This document shows, one piece after another, positions 18,925-30,107 of a DNA stretch of 64,000 bases. Each line of letters opens with the position of its first letter. The first letter of the stretch is position 1. The DNA is from Vreelandella jeotgali Hwa (lineage in GTDB: Bacteria > Pseudomonadota > Gammaproteobacteria > Pseudomonadales > Halomonadaceae). Location: contig NZ_AMQY01000011.1 of assembly GCF_000334215.1 (NCBI RefSeq), positions 124,001 through 188,000 of the forward strand. The letters are read 5' to 3'. A program made the position numbers and the translations under genes. The notes beneath the pieces were generated by a model that ran no database searches, was not told where the DNA came from, and saw nothing but the letters and a program-made list of their open reading frames with translations.

Positions 18925-18978
18925 GTTGAGCGTTCGGGAATGATTGAACGTTCGGAAATGGTTAAGCGTTCGGAACCG
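18925..18978. repeat. Tandem repeat, 3 x 18 nt
   Basis: GTTGAGCGTTCGGGAATG, ATTGAACGTTCGGAAATG and GTTAAGCGTTCGGAACCG lie back to back at 18925, 18943 and 18961. The array begins 21 nt upstream of the UPF0149 start codon, hence within its 5' untranslated or promoter region. Confidence 0.92.
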
Positions 18979-19095
18979 ATAGCCGGAGGCTGCCGTTTAA
19001 TGCTGCCGTGCGCCGGCGATTGGCGACCGGGTCTGACCGGCAAGGCAGCCAGCGCCCACCATTCATGACAGGCATCGGGGTACGGGGTCATCCGC

Positions 19096-19668
19096 GTGAC
19101 AAGTTTAGCATCAAATCGCCGCCCGGCTCTGCCCGACTGGGCCGATGAACGCCTGGACGGTCTGGACGCCGCCGAGCTGCAGCAGGCGGCCCGCGAGCGG
19201 GTGGACGAAGCGTTCGCGCTGGCGCGGGAGGTTCACCCCGGGCTGCCGGTGCCGGGGGTCTGGTTTGACCTCAAGGGCGCTTCCGCCGGGCAGGCGCACC
19301 TGGGCCGCGGCGGGCTACGCCTGAACCCTGTATTGCTCGAAGAAAATCGGGCGGCCTTCTTTACCGACGTTATTCCCCACGAAATGGCGCACTGGCTGGT
19401 CTTCCATCTGGCCAACGGGCCACGCCTGAAACCCCACGGGCACGAATGGAAAACGGTCATGTGCGACCTCTTTGGCCTGCCGCCCCGGGTGACCCACCGC
19501 CTCGACGTGAGTCGTGCCCGGTCGGCGCCGTACTGCTATCGCTGCCGCTGTGGCGAGCATTATTTTACCCCGCAGCGGCATGCCCAGCGGCGCAAGGGAA
19601 GGCGCTATCGTTGTCGACAATGTGCTGATACCTTGGTCTATCATGGCCGCTTACCCGCCCAAAATTAA
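19096..19668 (+). CDS. sprT: SprT-family zinc metalloprotease-like protein
   Basis: A 190-residue SprT-like protein, relative of the eukaryotic DNA-protein crosslink protease Spartan; the bacterial role is not well established. The zinc-protease motif HEMAH is at residues 95-99, with a further His in HGHEWK. The C-terminal zinc ribbon is visible as YCYRCRCGEHYF followed by YRCRQCADTL, giving two CxC/CxxC pairs. The start is a GTG at 19096 with GGGGT upstream; no good ATG fits. The acs1 promoter region follows. Confidence 0.88.
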   Translation: MTSLASNRRPALPDWADERLDGLDAAELQQAARERVDEAFALAREVHPGLPVPGVWFDLKGASAGQAHLGRGGLRLNPVLLEENRAAFFTDVIPHEMAHWLVFHLANGPRLKPHGHEWKTVMCDLFGLPPRVTHRLDVSRARSAPYCYRCRCGEHYFTPQRHAQRRKGRRYRCRQCADTLVYHGRLPAQN

Positions 19669-19703
19669 CTGTAAGATACTGATTTTTAAAGATATTGTTT
19701 CGC

Positions 19704-19722
19704 TACCAATGTCTAAGATAAA
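19704..19722. promoter_or_regulatory. 19-nt element upstream of acs1, identical to one upstream of acs2
   Basis: TACCAATGTCTAAGATAAA occurs here and, without a single change, at 21915-21933. It ends 105 nt before the acs1 start; in acs2 the gap is 112 nt. The surrounding sequence is A/T-rich but otherwise not identical. Same element, same place, same kind of gene argues for a conserved activator site, plausibly for the nearby LuxR-type regulator. Confidence 0.7.
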
Positions 19723-19827
19723 CCCTGCCCGGGGAACGCTATGCTGGCCCGAGTCTAGAGCCTGAGACCGGCCCGCCGTCCGGCCGGCCGGTCTCACGAC
19801 AGCCAAGCCGCTATACGGAGAATCCCC

Positions 19828-21783
19828 ATGAGCGAACAACAACAGCAAGACGTTTATCCGGTGCGCGATGATATTGCGGCCCGTGCCTGGGCCGACAGCG
19901 AACGCTACGAGGCCATGTATCAGCGTTCGCTGGATGATCCCGATGGCTTCTGGGCGGAGCAGGCCCAACGGCTGGACTGGATCAGCCAGCCAACCCGCAT
20001 CAAGAACACCTCATTTGACCGCCATGACGTGGATATCCGCTGGTTCGAGGACGGTGAACTCAACGTGGCCGCCAACTGCCTGGACCGTCATCTGGAAAAG
20101 CGCGGTGACCAGACGGCGATCATCTGGGAAGGCGACGACCCCGCCGAATCGCGCCACATCAGCTACCGCGAGCTGTACGAACGCACCAACCAGCTGGCCA
20201 ATGCGCTCAAGGCGCAGGGCATCGGCAAGGGCGATACCGTGACCCTATACATGCCGATGATTCCCGAGACCACCATGGCGATGCTCGCCTGTGCACGCAT
20301 CGGAGCGGTACATTCGGTTATCTTTGGCGGCTTCTCGCCGGATGCCATCGCCCAGCGGGTGATTGGCGCGGAGTCCCGGCTGGTGATTACCGCCGACGAG
20401 TCGGTGCGCGGCGGCAAGCACGTGCCGCTCAAGGACAACGTGGACGCGGCGCTGACCCGCGACGGCACCGACGTGTGCGAGAGCGTGCTGGTGGTCAAGC
20501 GCACGGGCGGTGATATCGATTGGCACGATAGCCGCGATATCGACTTTGCCGATCTGGTCGACGGTCAGTCGGCGGAATGCCCCGCGGAAACCATGAACGC
20601 CGAAGACCCGCTGTTCATTCTCTACACGTCCGGCTCTACCGGCGCGCCCAAGGGGCTCAAGCACACCTCCGGCGGCTACCTGACCTATGTATCGCTGGCG
20701 CACCAGTACGTTTTTGATTACCGCGACGGTGAAGTTTTCTGGTGCACCGCCGACGTCGGCTGGATTACCGGACACAGCTTCGTGGTATATGGCCCGCTGG
20801 TGAACGGCGCAACCACGCTGATGTTCGAAGGCGTGCCGAACTATCCCACCGCCGGGCGGATGGGCGAGATTGTCGACAAGCACCAGGTCAATACGCTCTA
20901 CACCGCGCCGACCGCCATCCGCGCGCTTATGGCGCACGGCGACAGCGTCATGGATTCCAGCAGCCGAGACAGTCTGCGTCTGCTGGGCACGGCGGGTGAG
21001 CCGATCAACCCCGAAGCCTGGGAGTGGTTCCACCGCGTCATGGGCAACGAGCGCTGCCCGATTCTGGATACCTGGTGGCAGACCGAAACCGGCGCTGTGA
21101 TGATCGCGCCGCTGCCGGGTGCCATGTCGCTCAAGCCGGGGTCGGCGACCCGGCCGTTTTTTGGCGTTCGTCCGGCGATCATGGACAGCGCCGGCAACCG
21201 CCTTGAAGGCAAGGCCGAGGGCAACCTGGTGATTCTGGATTCCTGGCCAGGGCAGGCGCGTTCCATCTGGGGCAATCACGAGCGCTTCGTCACGACCTAT
21301 TTCTCGACGTACGAAGGCGTGTATTTCACCGGTGACGGCTGCCGCCGCGATGCCGACGGCGACTACTGGATCACCGGCCGCGTGGACGATGTGCTCAACG
21401 TGTCCGGTCACCGCATGGGCACCGCCGAGATCGAGTCGTCGCTGGTAGCGCACGACGCCGTAGCCGAAGCGGCGGTAGTGGGCTATCCCCACGACATCAA
21501 GGGGCAGGGCATCTATATCTACGTCACCCTGGCCGATACGGTGGAGCCCGGCGAGGCGCTCAAGAAGGAGCTGGCGCAACGAATGCGCCACGACCTGGGG
21601 GCCATCGCGGCGCCGGATATTATTCAGTGGGCGCCGGCACTGCCCAAAACGCGTTCGGGCAAGATCATGCGGCGCATTCTGCGCAAGATCGCCGCCAACG
21701 AGTGCGACGGTCTGGGCGATACCAGCACCCTGGCCGACCCGAGCGTGGTCGACGAGCTGATCGATCAGCGCGTCAACCGTTAG
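19828..21783 (+). CDS. acs: Acetyl-CoA synthetase, copy 1
   Basis: AMP-forming acetyl-CoA synthetase activates acetate to acetyl-CoA via acetyl-AMP; it is the high-affinity route for scavenging acetate. The protein has 651 residues, the standard length. Seen are the AMP-binding loop [11 protein letters not shown], the acetate-pocket segment DTWWQTETG, the hinge/A8 region [13 protein letters not shown] and the C-terminal [10 protein letters not shown], where Lys612 is the residue acetylated by Pat-type enzymes in the family. GGAGA lies before the ATG. A second, closely similar gene follows head to tail, probably by gene duplication. Confidence 0.97.
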   Translation: MSEQQQQDVYPVRDDIAARAWADSERYEAMYQRSLDDPDGFWAEQAQRLDWISQPTRIKNTSFDRHDVDIRWFEDGELNVAANCLDRHLEKRGDQTAIIWEGDDPAESRHISYRELYERTNQLANALKAQGIGKGDTVTLYMPMIPETTMAMLACARIGAVHSVIFGGFSPDAIAQRVIGAESRLVITADESVRGGKHVPLKDNVDAALTRDGTDVCESVLVVKRTGGDIDWHDSRDIDFADLVDGQSAECPAETMNAEDPLFILYTSGSTGAPKGLKHTSGGYLTYVSLAHQYVFDYRDGEVFWCTADVGWITGHSFVVYGPLVNGATTLMFEGVPNYPTAGRMGEIVDKHQVNTLYTAPTAIRALMAHGDSVMDSSSRDSLRLLGTAGEPINPEAWEWFHRVMGNERCPILDTWWQTETGAVMIAPLPGAMSLKPGSATRPFFGVRPAIMDSAGNRLEGKAEGNLVILDSWPGQARSIWGNHERFVTTYFSTYEGVYFTGDGCRRDADGDYWITGRVDDVLNVSGHRMGTAEIESSLVAHDAVAEAAVVGYPHDIKGQGIYIYVTLADTVEPGEALKKELAQRMRHDLGAIAAPDIIQWAPALPKTRSGKIMRRILRKIAANECDGLGDTSTLADPSVVDELIDQRVNR

Positions 21784-21833
21784 CCGCCGGGCGCGGGTCG
21801 CCGGTCCGGTGCTGTCCGGGCCGGCCTGTTCTC

Positions 21834-21876
21834 ATGGAGCATATACCCCGCGCGGGCTGCCGGCGATATGCTCCAT
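21834..21876. terminator. Long hairpin between the two acs genes
   Basis: ATGGAGCATAT (21834-21844) and ATATGCTCCAT (21866-21876) are exact complements. The 21-nt interior contains a second palindrome, CCCGCGCGGG (21847-21856). No strong T-run follows, so it may act as terminator or RNA stabiliser for acs1. Confidence 0.6.
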
Positions 21877-21914
21877 GTTGATTTAAGCTATTGTTATTAA
21901 AATAAAAATCTTCA

Positions 21915-21933
21915 TACCAATGTCTAAGATAAA
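21915..21933. promoter_or_regulatory. 19-nt element upstream of acs2
   Basis: TACCAATGTCTAAGATAAA is the exact copy of the element at 19704-19722 and ends 112 nt before the acs2 start. It follows the hairpin that probably ends acs1, so acs2 likely has its own promoter under the same control. Confidence 0.7.
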
Positions 21934-22045
21934 GGGCCTTGGAGGAGGTTTATGCTAAGGTGAAAAAAGGCGATCAAAATAGCGCCGTTCACGTTACTGA
22001 TGACCTTTTTGTTAAAGGCAGTGCATTCCCACGGAGAGGCAATCC

Positions 22046-23998
<1,953 letters not shown>

Positions 23999-24036
23999 AT
24001 CGGCGCATCAGCGTCATGAAATATGGCGTCATACTC

Positions 24037-24063
24037 ATGCCGGCCCCCTGGGCCGGCATTTTC
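24037..24063 (+). terminator. Rho-independent terminator after acs2
   Basis: ATGCCGGCC (24037-24045) pairs with GGCCGGCAT (24051-24059) around a short loop, followed by TTTTC. This is a classic intrinsic terminator 38 nt after the acs2 stop. Confidence 0.85.
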
Positions 24064-24105
24064 TGGTTGTCGCAGGCGGCTTGTCACTTCGCATTATTCT
24101 GTTTT

Positions 24106-24165
24106 CATTCCTTCTTACCTCATCCCTTCCTACCTCATTCCTCCTGGCCTCATTCTTCCTGGCGC
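24106..24165. repeat. Tandem repeat, 4 x 15 nt, pyrimidine-rich
   Basis: CATTCCTTCTTACCT, CATCCCTTCCTACCT, CATTCCTCCTGGCCT and CATTCTTCCTGGCGC occupy 24106-24165 with no spacers. The copies drift progressively, as expected from successive slippage and mutation. It lies downstream of the acs2 terminator. Confidence 0.88.
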
Positions 24166-24544
24166 CTGGGCTCATGGCTTCTGGCAGAAGGGTGTCATCG
24201 GACAGAAAATGCAGCGACTTTCCAGGCCTTGCTTGGGCATGACGAATACCTTGATGTACCATGATTCCCCGACGCTATATACGACAGAACCCTCTCGGCA
24301 GATGCCATCGCGACAGGCGCCGTAACCACGGCCGCCATGGCCTTCAGGATGGTAAGCAACGACGGTCATCGTACGCCAAAAAAGACAGTACCTTGCAGAT
24401 ACTGTGGCCAGGGACCAGGGCAATGGATCCGGTACAACAAGGCTGGCACGACGGAGCTATCGTAGAACATCAACCGACAACGAAAGAGCCGGGCGTTACG
24501 GCGGCGGGCTCTTGACGACTGCTCAAGGAATCGGAGGAGACCCC
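24166..24544. other. Intergenic region upstream of the response regulator
   Basis: With the preceding terminator and repeat this completes a 546-nt gene-free stretch. It holds an inverted repeat ACAGTA/TACTGT (24384-24389 and 24399-24404) and a longer GC-rich pair, AAGAGCC/GGCTCTT (24484-24490 and 24507-24513), close to the regulator start. GGAGGAG is the regulator's ribosome-binding site. I find no coding frame I would defend. Confidence 0.5.
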
Positions 24545-25207
24545 ATGGCTATCGCCCAGAAGTTTATCGTGGCTGACGACCACCCGCTGTTTCGCGCTGC
24601 ACTGACCCAGGCACTTCGCCAGCTGGCACCCCGGGCGGATATTGTCGAAGCCGACACCATGGAGGCCACCGCCGACGTCGTGAACCGACACCCCGACGCC
24701 GACCTGGTGCTGCTGGATTTGCACATGCCGGGGGCCAACGGCTTTTCCGGGCTGATTCAGCTACGCGGGCAGATGCCCGACATTCCGGTAGCGGTGATCT
24801 CGGGCAGCGACGAAGCCTACGTGGTACGCCGGGCACTCGACTACGGCGCGTCCGGATTTATCCCCAAGTCGTCGTCGTTGGCGCTGATTGCCGAAGCCGT
24901 CGGCGAAATTCTCGAAGGCGAAGTCTGGCTCCCCGAAGCGCTGGCCGGTGTGCTGGATGAAACCAACGAAGAAGAAGCGCACTTTGCCGAAGCCATTGCC
25001 TCGCTCACGCCCCAGCAGTTTCGCGTCCTCAACATGCTCACCGACGGCCTGCTCAACAAGCAGATCGCCTTTGAGCTGAACGTCTCCGAAGCCACCATCA
25101 AGGCGCACGTGACCGCGATTCTGCGCAAACTCGGGGTACATTCGCGCACCCAGGCGGTGATCGCGGCACAAAAACTCGAAGTCGAACCGCCCAGGGTCGA
25201 GTCCTGA
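24545..25207 (+). CDS. LuxR/NarL-family response regulator (CrbR/ErdR/AgmR-like)
   Basis: A 220-residue transcription regulator with an N-terminal receiver domain (about 5-125; acidic pocket ADDHP, phospho-acceptor Asp58 in LLDLHMPG) and a C-terminal LuxR helix-turn-helix (about 150-215; LTPQQFRVLNML, NKQIAFELNVSEATIKAHV). The ATG at 24545 follows GGAGGAG; the longer open frame upstream is non-coding. It converges on the symporter-fused histidine kinase and follows two acs genes. CrbR/ErdR-type regulators with such kinases activate acs in Vibrio and Pseudomonas. By context this is the acetate-switch regulator, and the shared 19-nt acs element is its best target candidate. Confidence 0.9.
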   Translation: MAIAQKFIVADDHPLFRAALTQALRQLAPRADIVEADTMEATADVVNRHPDADLVLLDLHMPGANGFSGLIQLRGQMPDIPVAVISGSDEAYVVRRALDYGASGFIPKSSSLALIAEAVGEILEGEVWLPEALAGVLDETNEEEAHFAEAIASLTPQQFRVLNMLTDGLLNKQIAFELNVSEATIKAHVTAILRKLGVHSRTQAVIAAQKLEVEPPRVES

Positions 25208-25240
25208 GCGGGCCGTTAACGCCGTATTCTGCCCGGCATT

Positions 25241-25300
25241 AGATATCCGGAGCTCAGGTATCCGGAGTTCAGGTATTCGGAATTCAGGTATTGGGAGTCT
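25241..25300. repeat. Tandem repeat, 4 x 15 nt, overlapping the kinase stop codon
   Basis: AGATATCCGGAGCTC, AGGTATCCGGAGTTC, AGGTATTCGGAATTC and AGGTATTGGGAGTCT fill 25241-25300. The kinase (minus strand) stops at 25284-25286, so the last unit and the stop codon are coding while the other units lie in the 3' region between the two convergent genes. Confidence 0.93.
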
Positions 25301-28300
25301 GGCGCTGGGCGCCCCGGCTGGCCTGTAGCGTCCGGCTGAGCAGGGCTCGCAGCGCTGCCGGCCGTACCGGCTTGAGCAATAGATGGTGCCCTTCGCGCTT
25401 GATCTCGTCGGCCACTTCCTCGCTGCGGTCGGCGGTGATCACAATGCCGGGCACCGCGCCCGCCAGACGCTCCGCGAGTGCTTCCAGCGCCATGAGTCCG
25501 GTCACGTCGTTACCCAGGTGGTAGTCGGCAAGAATCGCATCCGGGTCGCCGTCCATGTTGCGCAGGATCGATTTGGCGCCGCCGATACTGGTGGCGGTAA
25601 AGACTTCACAGCCCCAGCCCCCGAGCATGGCCGCCATGCCTTCCAGAATCAGCGATTCGTTGTCGATGCAGACGATGCGGGTGCCGGCCAGCCGGTTGCC
25701 GGCCCGGCGTTTGGGAGCCGGCGCCTGGTCGGCCTCGGCGCGGGCCCTGGCTACGGGCACGCTGACGCAGAAAACCGTGCCGGCGCCCTCCCGGGAGCGC
25801 ACGGTCAGCGGGTGTTCCAGCACCCGGCTCATGCGCTCGGCAATCGAGAGCCCGAGCCCCAGGCCTTTTTCGCTTTCGCTGTGGCGTGACACCTGATCCA
25901 GACGCCGAAACTCCTGAAAGATCTCGGCCTGTTTGGCCTCCGGAATCCCCGGGCCGGTATCCCACACCTCGATACGCAGCCGGTCGCCCGCGCGCCGGCA
26001 ACCCAGCAGAACCCGGCCTTCGCGGGTATAGCGTAGAGCGTTGGACAGAAAGTTCTGAATGATGCGGCGCAGCATCTGCGAATCCGAATCCACCCACTGG
26101 TCGGTGGGGATGACGGTCAGGTCCAGCCCGCGGTTTTCCGCCATGACCTCGAACTGGTCGCGTAGCGGACGCATGATATCCGCCAGGGCAAAGTCACTGC
26201 GTCGCGGTGTCAGCGCGCCGGCATCCAGCTTGGAAATGTCCAGCAGCGTGCCCAGCAGCTCTTCGGCCGATTGCAGGGAGTTGTCGATGTGGCCGATGGT
26301 GCCCTGCTGGCCGCTACTCGTGGCGTCATCCTGCATCAGCGCCGAGGTGAACAGGCGGGCGGCGTTGAGCGGCTGCAGCAGGTCGTGGCTGGCAGCGGCC
26401 AGAAAACGCGTCTTGGAAGCGTTGGCGTCTTCGGCGAGCTTCTTGGCCTGGCGCAGCGCCTGTTCGGCCTCGGCGCGTACCCGGTTTTCCTCGCGCAGCG
26501 CGGCGTTGGCGCGCGACAGGGCGCGGGTGCGTTCGTCAACGCGCTCTTCCAGGGTTTCGTTGGTTTCCTTGAGCGCAACCTCGGCCTGGCGGCGTTCGGT
26601 GATGTCCTGATACAGCGCGAAAAAGCCCAGAATCGTGTGGCTGTCATCGAAATGCGGCGTGTAGGTCACCAGCATGTGGCGCCGCTGGCCGTCCAGCGTC
26701 ATCGCCACCTCGAAGCTGACCCGCTCGCCGTTGAGCGTGCGTTTCACCCAGTCCCTGCGTTCATCCACTCTGCCGGGCGGCATGACGTCGTCGAAGCGCC
26801 GGCCGATAACCGCGTGGCGGTCGACGCCGAACGCTTCTTCGTAGGCGTGATTGGTAAACAGGTAGCGGCAGTCCTTGTCGAAATAGGCAATCAGCGCCGG
26901 TACGTTGTCGGTGTAGATGCGGATATTGTTTTCCGAACGGATCAGCGCTTCTTCCACGCGTTTCTGCTGGCTGACGTCCTGGTAGGTATAGACAAAGCCG
27001 CCGCCGGGCATCGGATTGCCCTGGACTTCCAGCACGCTGCCGTCCTGGCGGTAGCGCACGTAGCGGTGCGGCTGGCCCTCGCGAATATTGTTGACCAGCA
27101 GTTCGACGTGCTCTTCGGGGTCGCCGGGGCCGTATTCGCCGCTGTGGGCGTTATAGCGGAAGATACGGTCAATCGGCGTTCCGACGCGAATCAGGTGGTC
27201 GGGGAAGTGAAACAGCTCCAGGTAGCGCTGGTTCCAGACCACCAGACGCAGGTTCTGATCCACCACGCCGATGCCCTGGTTGATGTTTTCCAGCGTGGCC
27301 TGCAGCAGCGCGCGATTGAATTCGAGCACCTGAGAGGCTTCATCGACAATCGAAATAACGTCGGAAATCCCGATGCCGCGCCCCTGTAGCGCCGAGTTGA
27401 CCACAATTCGCGCCGAGGAGGCGCCCAGCACCGAGGCCAGAAAGCGTTCGGTGAACTGGATCACATCGATAGAGGCGCGGGCGTCGCCGGCAAGCGGCGT
27501 GCCATGACGCCGGGCATAGTTGCCGAAGGCCCGCTCGACCTGCCTGGCGCTCAGAAAGCGTTCGCAGAGTGCCTTGAGGTCATTCACCGTGGTGGCGCCC
27601 GTCCAGGGGCGATTGATCGAGGTCTGGCGGGTTTCCACGCTGTCGACGAACAGCGAGGCCTGAATGCGCTCGACAACGCGCTGGGAGCTCAGCTGGGAAA
27701 TGAAGATATAGCAGAACAGGTTCAGCCCCAGCGACAGCATGACGCCGTGGGTAAAGGCATCGCCAACGTGCAGGCCAAACAGCGCCGTCGGTGCGAGCCA
27801 GTCGATGCCCAGCGGCCCCTGGGCGACCCAGCTGCCGGGCAGCACTCCGGCATTGCCCAGCGCCGGGCCCAGCAGGCTATAGGCCCAGATGCCGAACCCG
27901 ACCACCAGGCCGACCATCACTCCCAGCCAGTTGCCGCGCTTCCAATAGAGCCCGCCGAGTAGCGCAGGTGCCAGCTGGGCCGCGGCGGCAAACGACAGCA
28001 TGCCAATGGAGGCCAGCGAGCTGAACTCGGCCAGCATGCGGTAAAAACCGTAGGCCAGGGCCAGCACGGCAACGATGGTCAGGCGTCTGACGCGCAGGAC
28101 CAGGCGGCCATAATCGCGGTTCTGGCTGTCAAACCAGCGCAGGCGAAACAGGGCGGGGATGACGATTTCGTTGGAAATCATGATCGACACCGCCAGGGTC
28201 GCAACCAGCACCATGCTGGTCGATGCCGAAAAGCCGCCGATAAAGGTCAGCAGTGTCAGCCAGTCGTGGCCGGTGGCCATGGAAAGCGCGAGTACATAGG

Positions 28301-29243
28301 CGTCCGGCTCGATATCGGTGGCGCCAAAAAGCCATAGCCCCGCCGCCGCCAGCGGCACAACAAAAAAGGCCACAATGAACAGATAGAGCGGGAACAGCCA
28401 GCGCGCACGGCGCGCGTCGTCGGGGTGAATGTTTTCGACCACGGCGACGTGAAACTGGCGCGGCAGGCAGAATACCGCCAGCATGGCCAGCAGCGTCTGC
28501 GCCCAGAAACTCTGGCCGATACGCTGGTTGGTCAGCTGGCTTTTCAGCTCCAGCTGGCTATTGGCATAGGTGGCCAGCTCGCCCAGGCCGTCAAACATGC
28601 CCCAGGTGACTACCGCGCCGAGAATCAGGAAAGCCGCCAGCTTGATCACCGATTCAAACGCCACGGCATGGATCAGGCCTTCGTGGTGCTCGGTGGCGTC
28701 GGTGTGACGGGTGCCGAACAGAATGGCAAACAGGGCCATGACGCCGGCGATGTAAAACGCCGTATCGCTGAACAGCGGCGCATGAGAGGTGCCGGCTTCG
28801 CCGGTCAGGATACTGAAGGAAGAGGCCACTGCCTTCAGCTGTAGCGCAATGTAGGGCAGCGTACCGACCAGCGCAATCAGGCTGGCGAGTACCGCCAGCG
28901 ACTGCGCCTTGCCGTACCTTGAGGCGATGAAATCCGCAATGGAGGTAATGTTCTGGTGCTTGGCCACACGAATCATCTTGGCGAGCACGGGCCAGAACAG
29001 CAGGAAGGTGAGGATCGGGCCGACAAAGATGCTGGCAAACGACCAGCCCGAGGTCGCCGCCTGCCCGACGGCGCCGTAAAACGTCCAGGAGGTGCAGTAA
29101 ATCGCCAGCGCCAGGCTGTAGATCAGCGGTCGTCTGCGGCTGGCGCCGTGGGTATGTGCCCGACGGTCGCCATACCATGCAATGCTGAACAGCACGGCAA
29201 TATAGGTCAGTGAGACCGCGACAAGTAGCCCTGCGTAAAACAT
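25284..29243 (-). CDS. Hybrid sensor histidine kinase fused to a Na+/solute-symporter domain (CrbS/MxtR-like)
   Basis: A 1319-residue membrane sensor. Residues 1 to about 500 form an SSS-type symporter domain with about 13 helices, followed by a linker with a STAC-like part. Two PAS domains (about 650-750 and 790-880) and a coiled coil precede the kinase core with phospho-acceptor His953 (AAASHDLLQPLN), the N box NFLSNALRY and GLGLGLSI. The C-terminal receiver has Asp1240 in LADYHLG. The ATG at 29243 (AGGAG upstream) is preferred over an adjacent TTG. Homologous CrbS/MxtR kinases sense acetate-related signals; whether the symporter part transports or only senses is unknown. Convergent with its likely partner regulator. 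Confidence 0.93.
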   Translation of the reverse strand: MFYAGLLVAVSLTYIAVLFSIAWYGDRRAHTHGASRRRPLIYSLALAIYCTSWTFYGAVGQAATSGWSFASIFVGPILTFLLFWPVLAKMIRVAKHQNITSIADFIASRYGKAQSLAVLASLIALVGTLPYIALQLKAVASSFSILTGEAGTSHAPLFSDTAFYIAGVMALFAILFGTRHTDATEHHEGLIHAVAFESVIKLAAFLILGAVVTWGMFDGLGELATYANSQLELKSQLTNQRIGQSFWAQTLLAMLAVFCLPRQFHVAVVENIHPDDARRARWLFPLYLFIVAFFVVPLAAAGLWLFGATDIEPDAYVLALSMATGHDWLTLLTFIGGFSASTSMVLVATLAVSIMISNEIVIPALFRLRWFDSQNRDYGRLVLRVRRLTIVAVLALAYGFYRMLAEFSSLASIGMLSFAAAAQLAPALLGGLYWKRGNWLGVMVGLVVGFGIWAYSLLGPALGNAGVLPGSWVAQGPLGIDWLAPTALFGLHVGDAFTHGVMLSLGLNLFCYIFISQLSSQRVVERIQASLFVDSVETRQTSINRPWTGATTVNDLKALCERFLSARQVERAFGNYARRHGTPLAGDARASIDVIQFTERFLASVLGASSARIVVNSALQGRGIGISDVISIVDEASQVLEFNRALLQATLENINQGIGVVDQNLRLVVWNQRYLELFHFPDHLIRVGTPIDRIFRYNAHSGEYGPGDPEEHVELLVNNIREGQPHRYVRYRQDGSVLEVQGNPMPGGGFVYTYQDVSQQKRVEEALIRSENNIRIYTDNVPALIAYFDKDCRYLFTNHAYEEAFGVDRHAVIGRRFDDVMPPGRVDERRDWVKRTLNGERVSFEVAMTLDGQRRHMLVTYTPHFDDSHTILGFFALYQDITERRQAEVALKETNETLEERVDERTRALSRANAALREENRVRAEAEQALRQAKKLAEDANASKTRFLAAASHDLLQPLNAARLFTSALMQDDATSSGQQGTIGHIDNSLQSAEELLGTLLDISKLDAGALTPRRSDFALADIMRPLRDQFEVMAENRGLDLTVIPTDQWVDSDSQMLRRIIQNFLSNALRYTREGRVLLGCRRAGDRLRIEVWDTGPGIPEAKQAEIFQEFRRLDQVSRHSESEKGLGLGLSIAERMSRVLEHPLTVRSREGAGTVFCVSVPVARARAEADQAPAPKRRAGNRLAGTRIVCIDNESLILEGMAAMLGGWGCEVFTATSIGGAKSILRNMDGDPDAILADYHLGNDVTGLMALEALAERLAGAVPGIVITADRSEEVADEIKREGHHLLLKPVRPAALRALLSRTLQASRGAQRQTPNT

Positions 29244-29347
29244 CAAACGCTCCTGCCTGGACGCGTGACAAGCAGCCCGAACCCGGTCGCGACAATGCCC
29301 GTTTCAAGCGCCGGGAGCATGGTCGTCAGGGCGGCTCGGGCGGCGGT

Positions 29348-29872
29348 TTATATCTCCTGGCCCGGCTGACAGGCGGTGAGGTAGAGCCTGGCGTCGTCGC
29401 GCAGGGTGCGTAGCTGGTCAACCGCGGGTTTGCCGCTGTCCTCGTCCAGGGGAACCAGACCCCGGTTATCGCAGTTGATCAGATACGGCGTCGGCGTCAC
29501 GACGTCGGCGTAGTGGCGTTCAAAATGGTAGATGATCAGCTCGGCAACGGTGGTGTTATCGCGGCTTTGACGCTCGATATCGTCGCGGTCCACCACGCTG
29601 AACTCGGTCACCATGGGAAAAATGAAGGTCCAGGGGCGCCAGATGGCGCTGTCCGTCTGGCTCGACAGCACGATGGTGCTGTCCGGTAGCTGCTGCTTTT
29701 TGTGTTCAAACCAGCTGTATTCCGCGTTGACCTGGTAGCCCAGCATGCCAAGCCCGGCGCAGACCGGTACGATCCACCTGGGTAGGCGCTGGCCGCTTAG
29801 TTTGCGCAGTATAAGGCCGATGCCGGCGGCGGCAAGGCCCGAGAAAACAGCGGCGACGAGATGCCAGATCAT
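29348..29872 (-). CDS. Membrane-anchored protein of unknown function next to the sensor kinase
   Basis: I do not recognise this 174-residue protein. It has two N-terminal membrane helices (about 1-22 and 33-47) separated by a basic turn (LRKLSGQRLPRW), then a soluble region of about 125 residues. Notable are a WRPWTFIFP segment, an acidic/arginine stretch (DRDDIERQSRD), and two cysteines near the C-terminus (NCDNRG, TACQPG). GAGGA lies 7 nt before the ATG. It lies 104 nt upstream of the kinase on the same strand and could be co-transcribed. A role as an accessory of the sensor is only a guess from position. Confidence 0.75.
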   Translation of the reverse strand: MIWHLVAAVFSGLAAAGIGLILRKLSGQRLPRWIVPVCAGLGMLGYQVNAEYSWFEHKKQQLPDSTIVLSSQTDSAIWRPWTFIFPMVTEFSVVDRDDIERQSRDNTTVAELIIYHFERHYADVVTPTPYLINCDNRGLVPLDEDSGKPAVDQLRTLRDDARLYLTACQPGQEI

Positions 29873-29922
29873 GGATTCATCCTCTGTGAGAGCGCGGATT
29901 AACGCGACAAGACGTAGGAAAG

Positions 29923-29982
29923 TGACGCAGGGAAACGTGGCGTAGGGAAACGTGGCGCATGAAAAACTGACGCAGGGAAAGG
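29923..29982. repeat. Tandem repeat, 4 x 15 nt
   Basis: TGACGCAGGGAAACG, TGGCGTAGGGAAACG, TGGCGCATGAAAAAC and TGACGCAGGGAAAGG occupy 29923-29982. About 30 nt later AGCTGACGGAAAA is repeated twice at a 13-nt step. The array lies between the small membrane protein gene and the ActP-type gene, both on the minus strand. Confidence 0.9.
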
Positions 29983-30040
29983 TTATAGAAACGCAGACGT
30001 TCTGGAAACAGAAAGCTGACGGAAAAAGCTGACGGAAAGA

Positions 30041-30068
30041 AGGCGGGCTCCCGTCTGGAAGCCCGCCT
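30041..30068 (-). terminator. Terminator of the DUF4212-ActP operon
   Basis: AGGCGGGCT (30041-30049) and AGCCCGCCT (30060-30068) are complementary around a 10-nt loop. On the minus strand the hairpin is followed by TCTTTCC. It lies about 40 nt after the actP stop codon. Confidence 0.75.
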
Positions 30069-30107
30069 GGTCTGAGTGGATGAATGTCAGCGTCGAGCCA
30101 TTTTGAA

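Noticed and set aside
24106-24325. Short open frame with a SYLIP-type repeat after acs2
   Set aside because: The repeating peptide is just a translation of the 15-nt tandem repeat; there is no ribosome-binding site and it follows a terminator.
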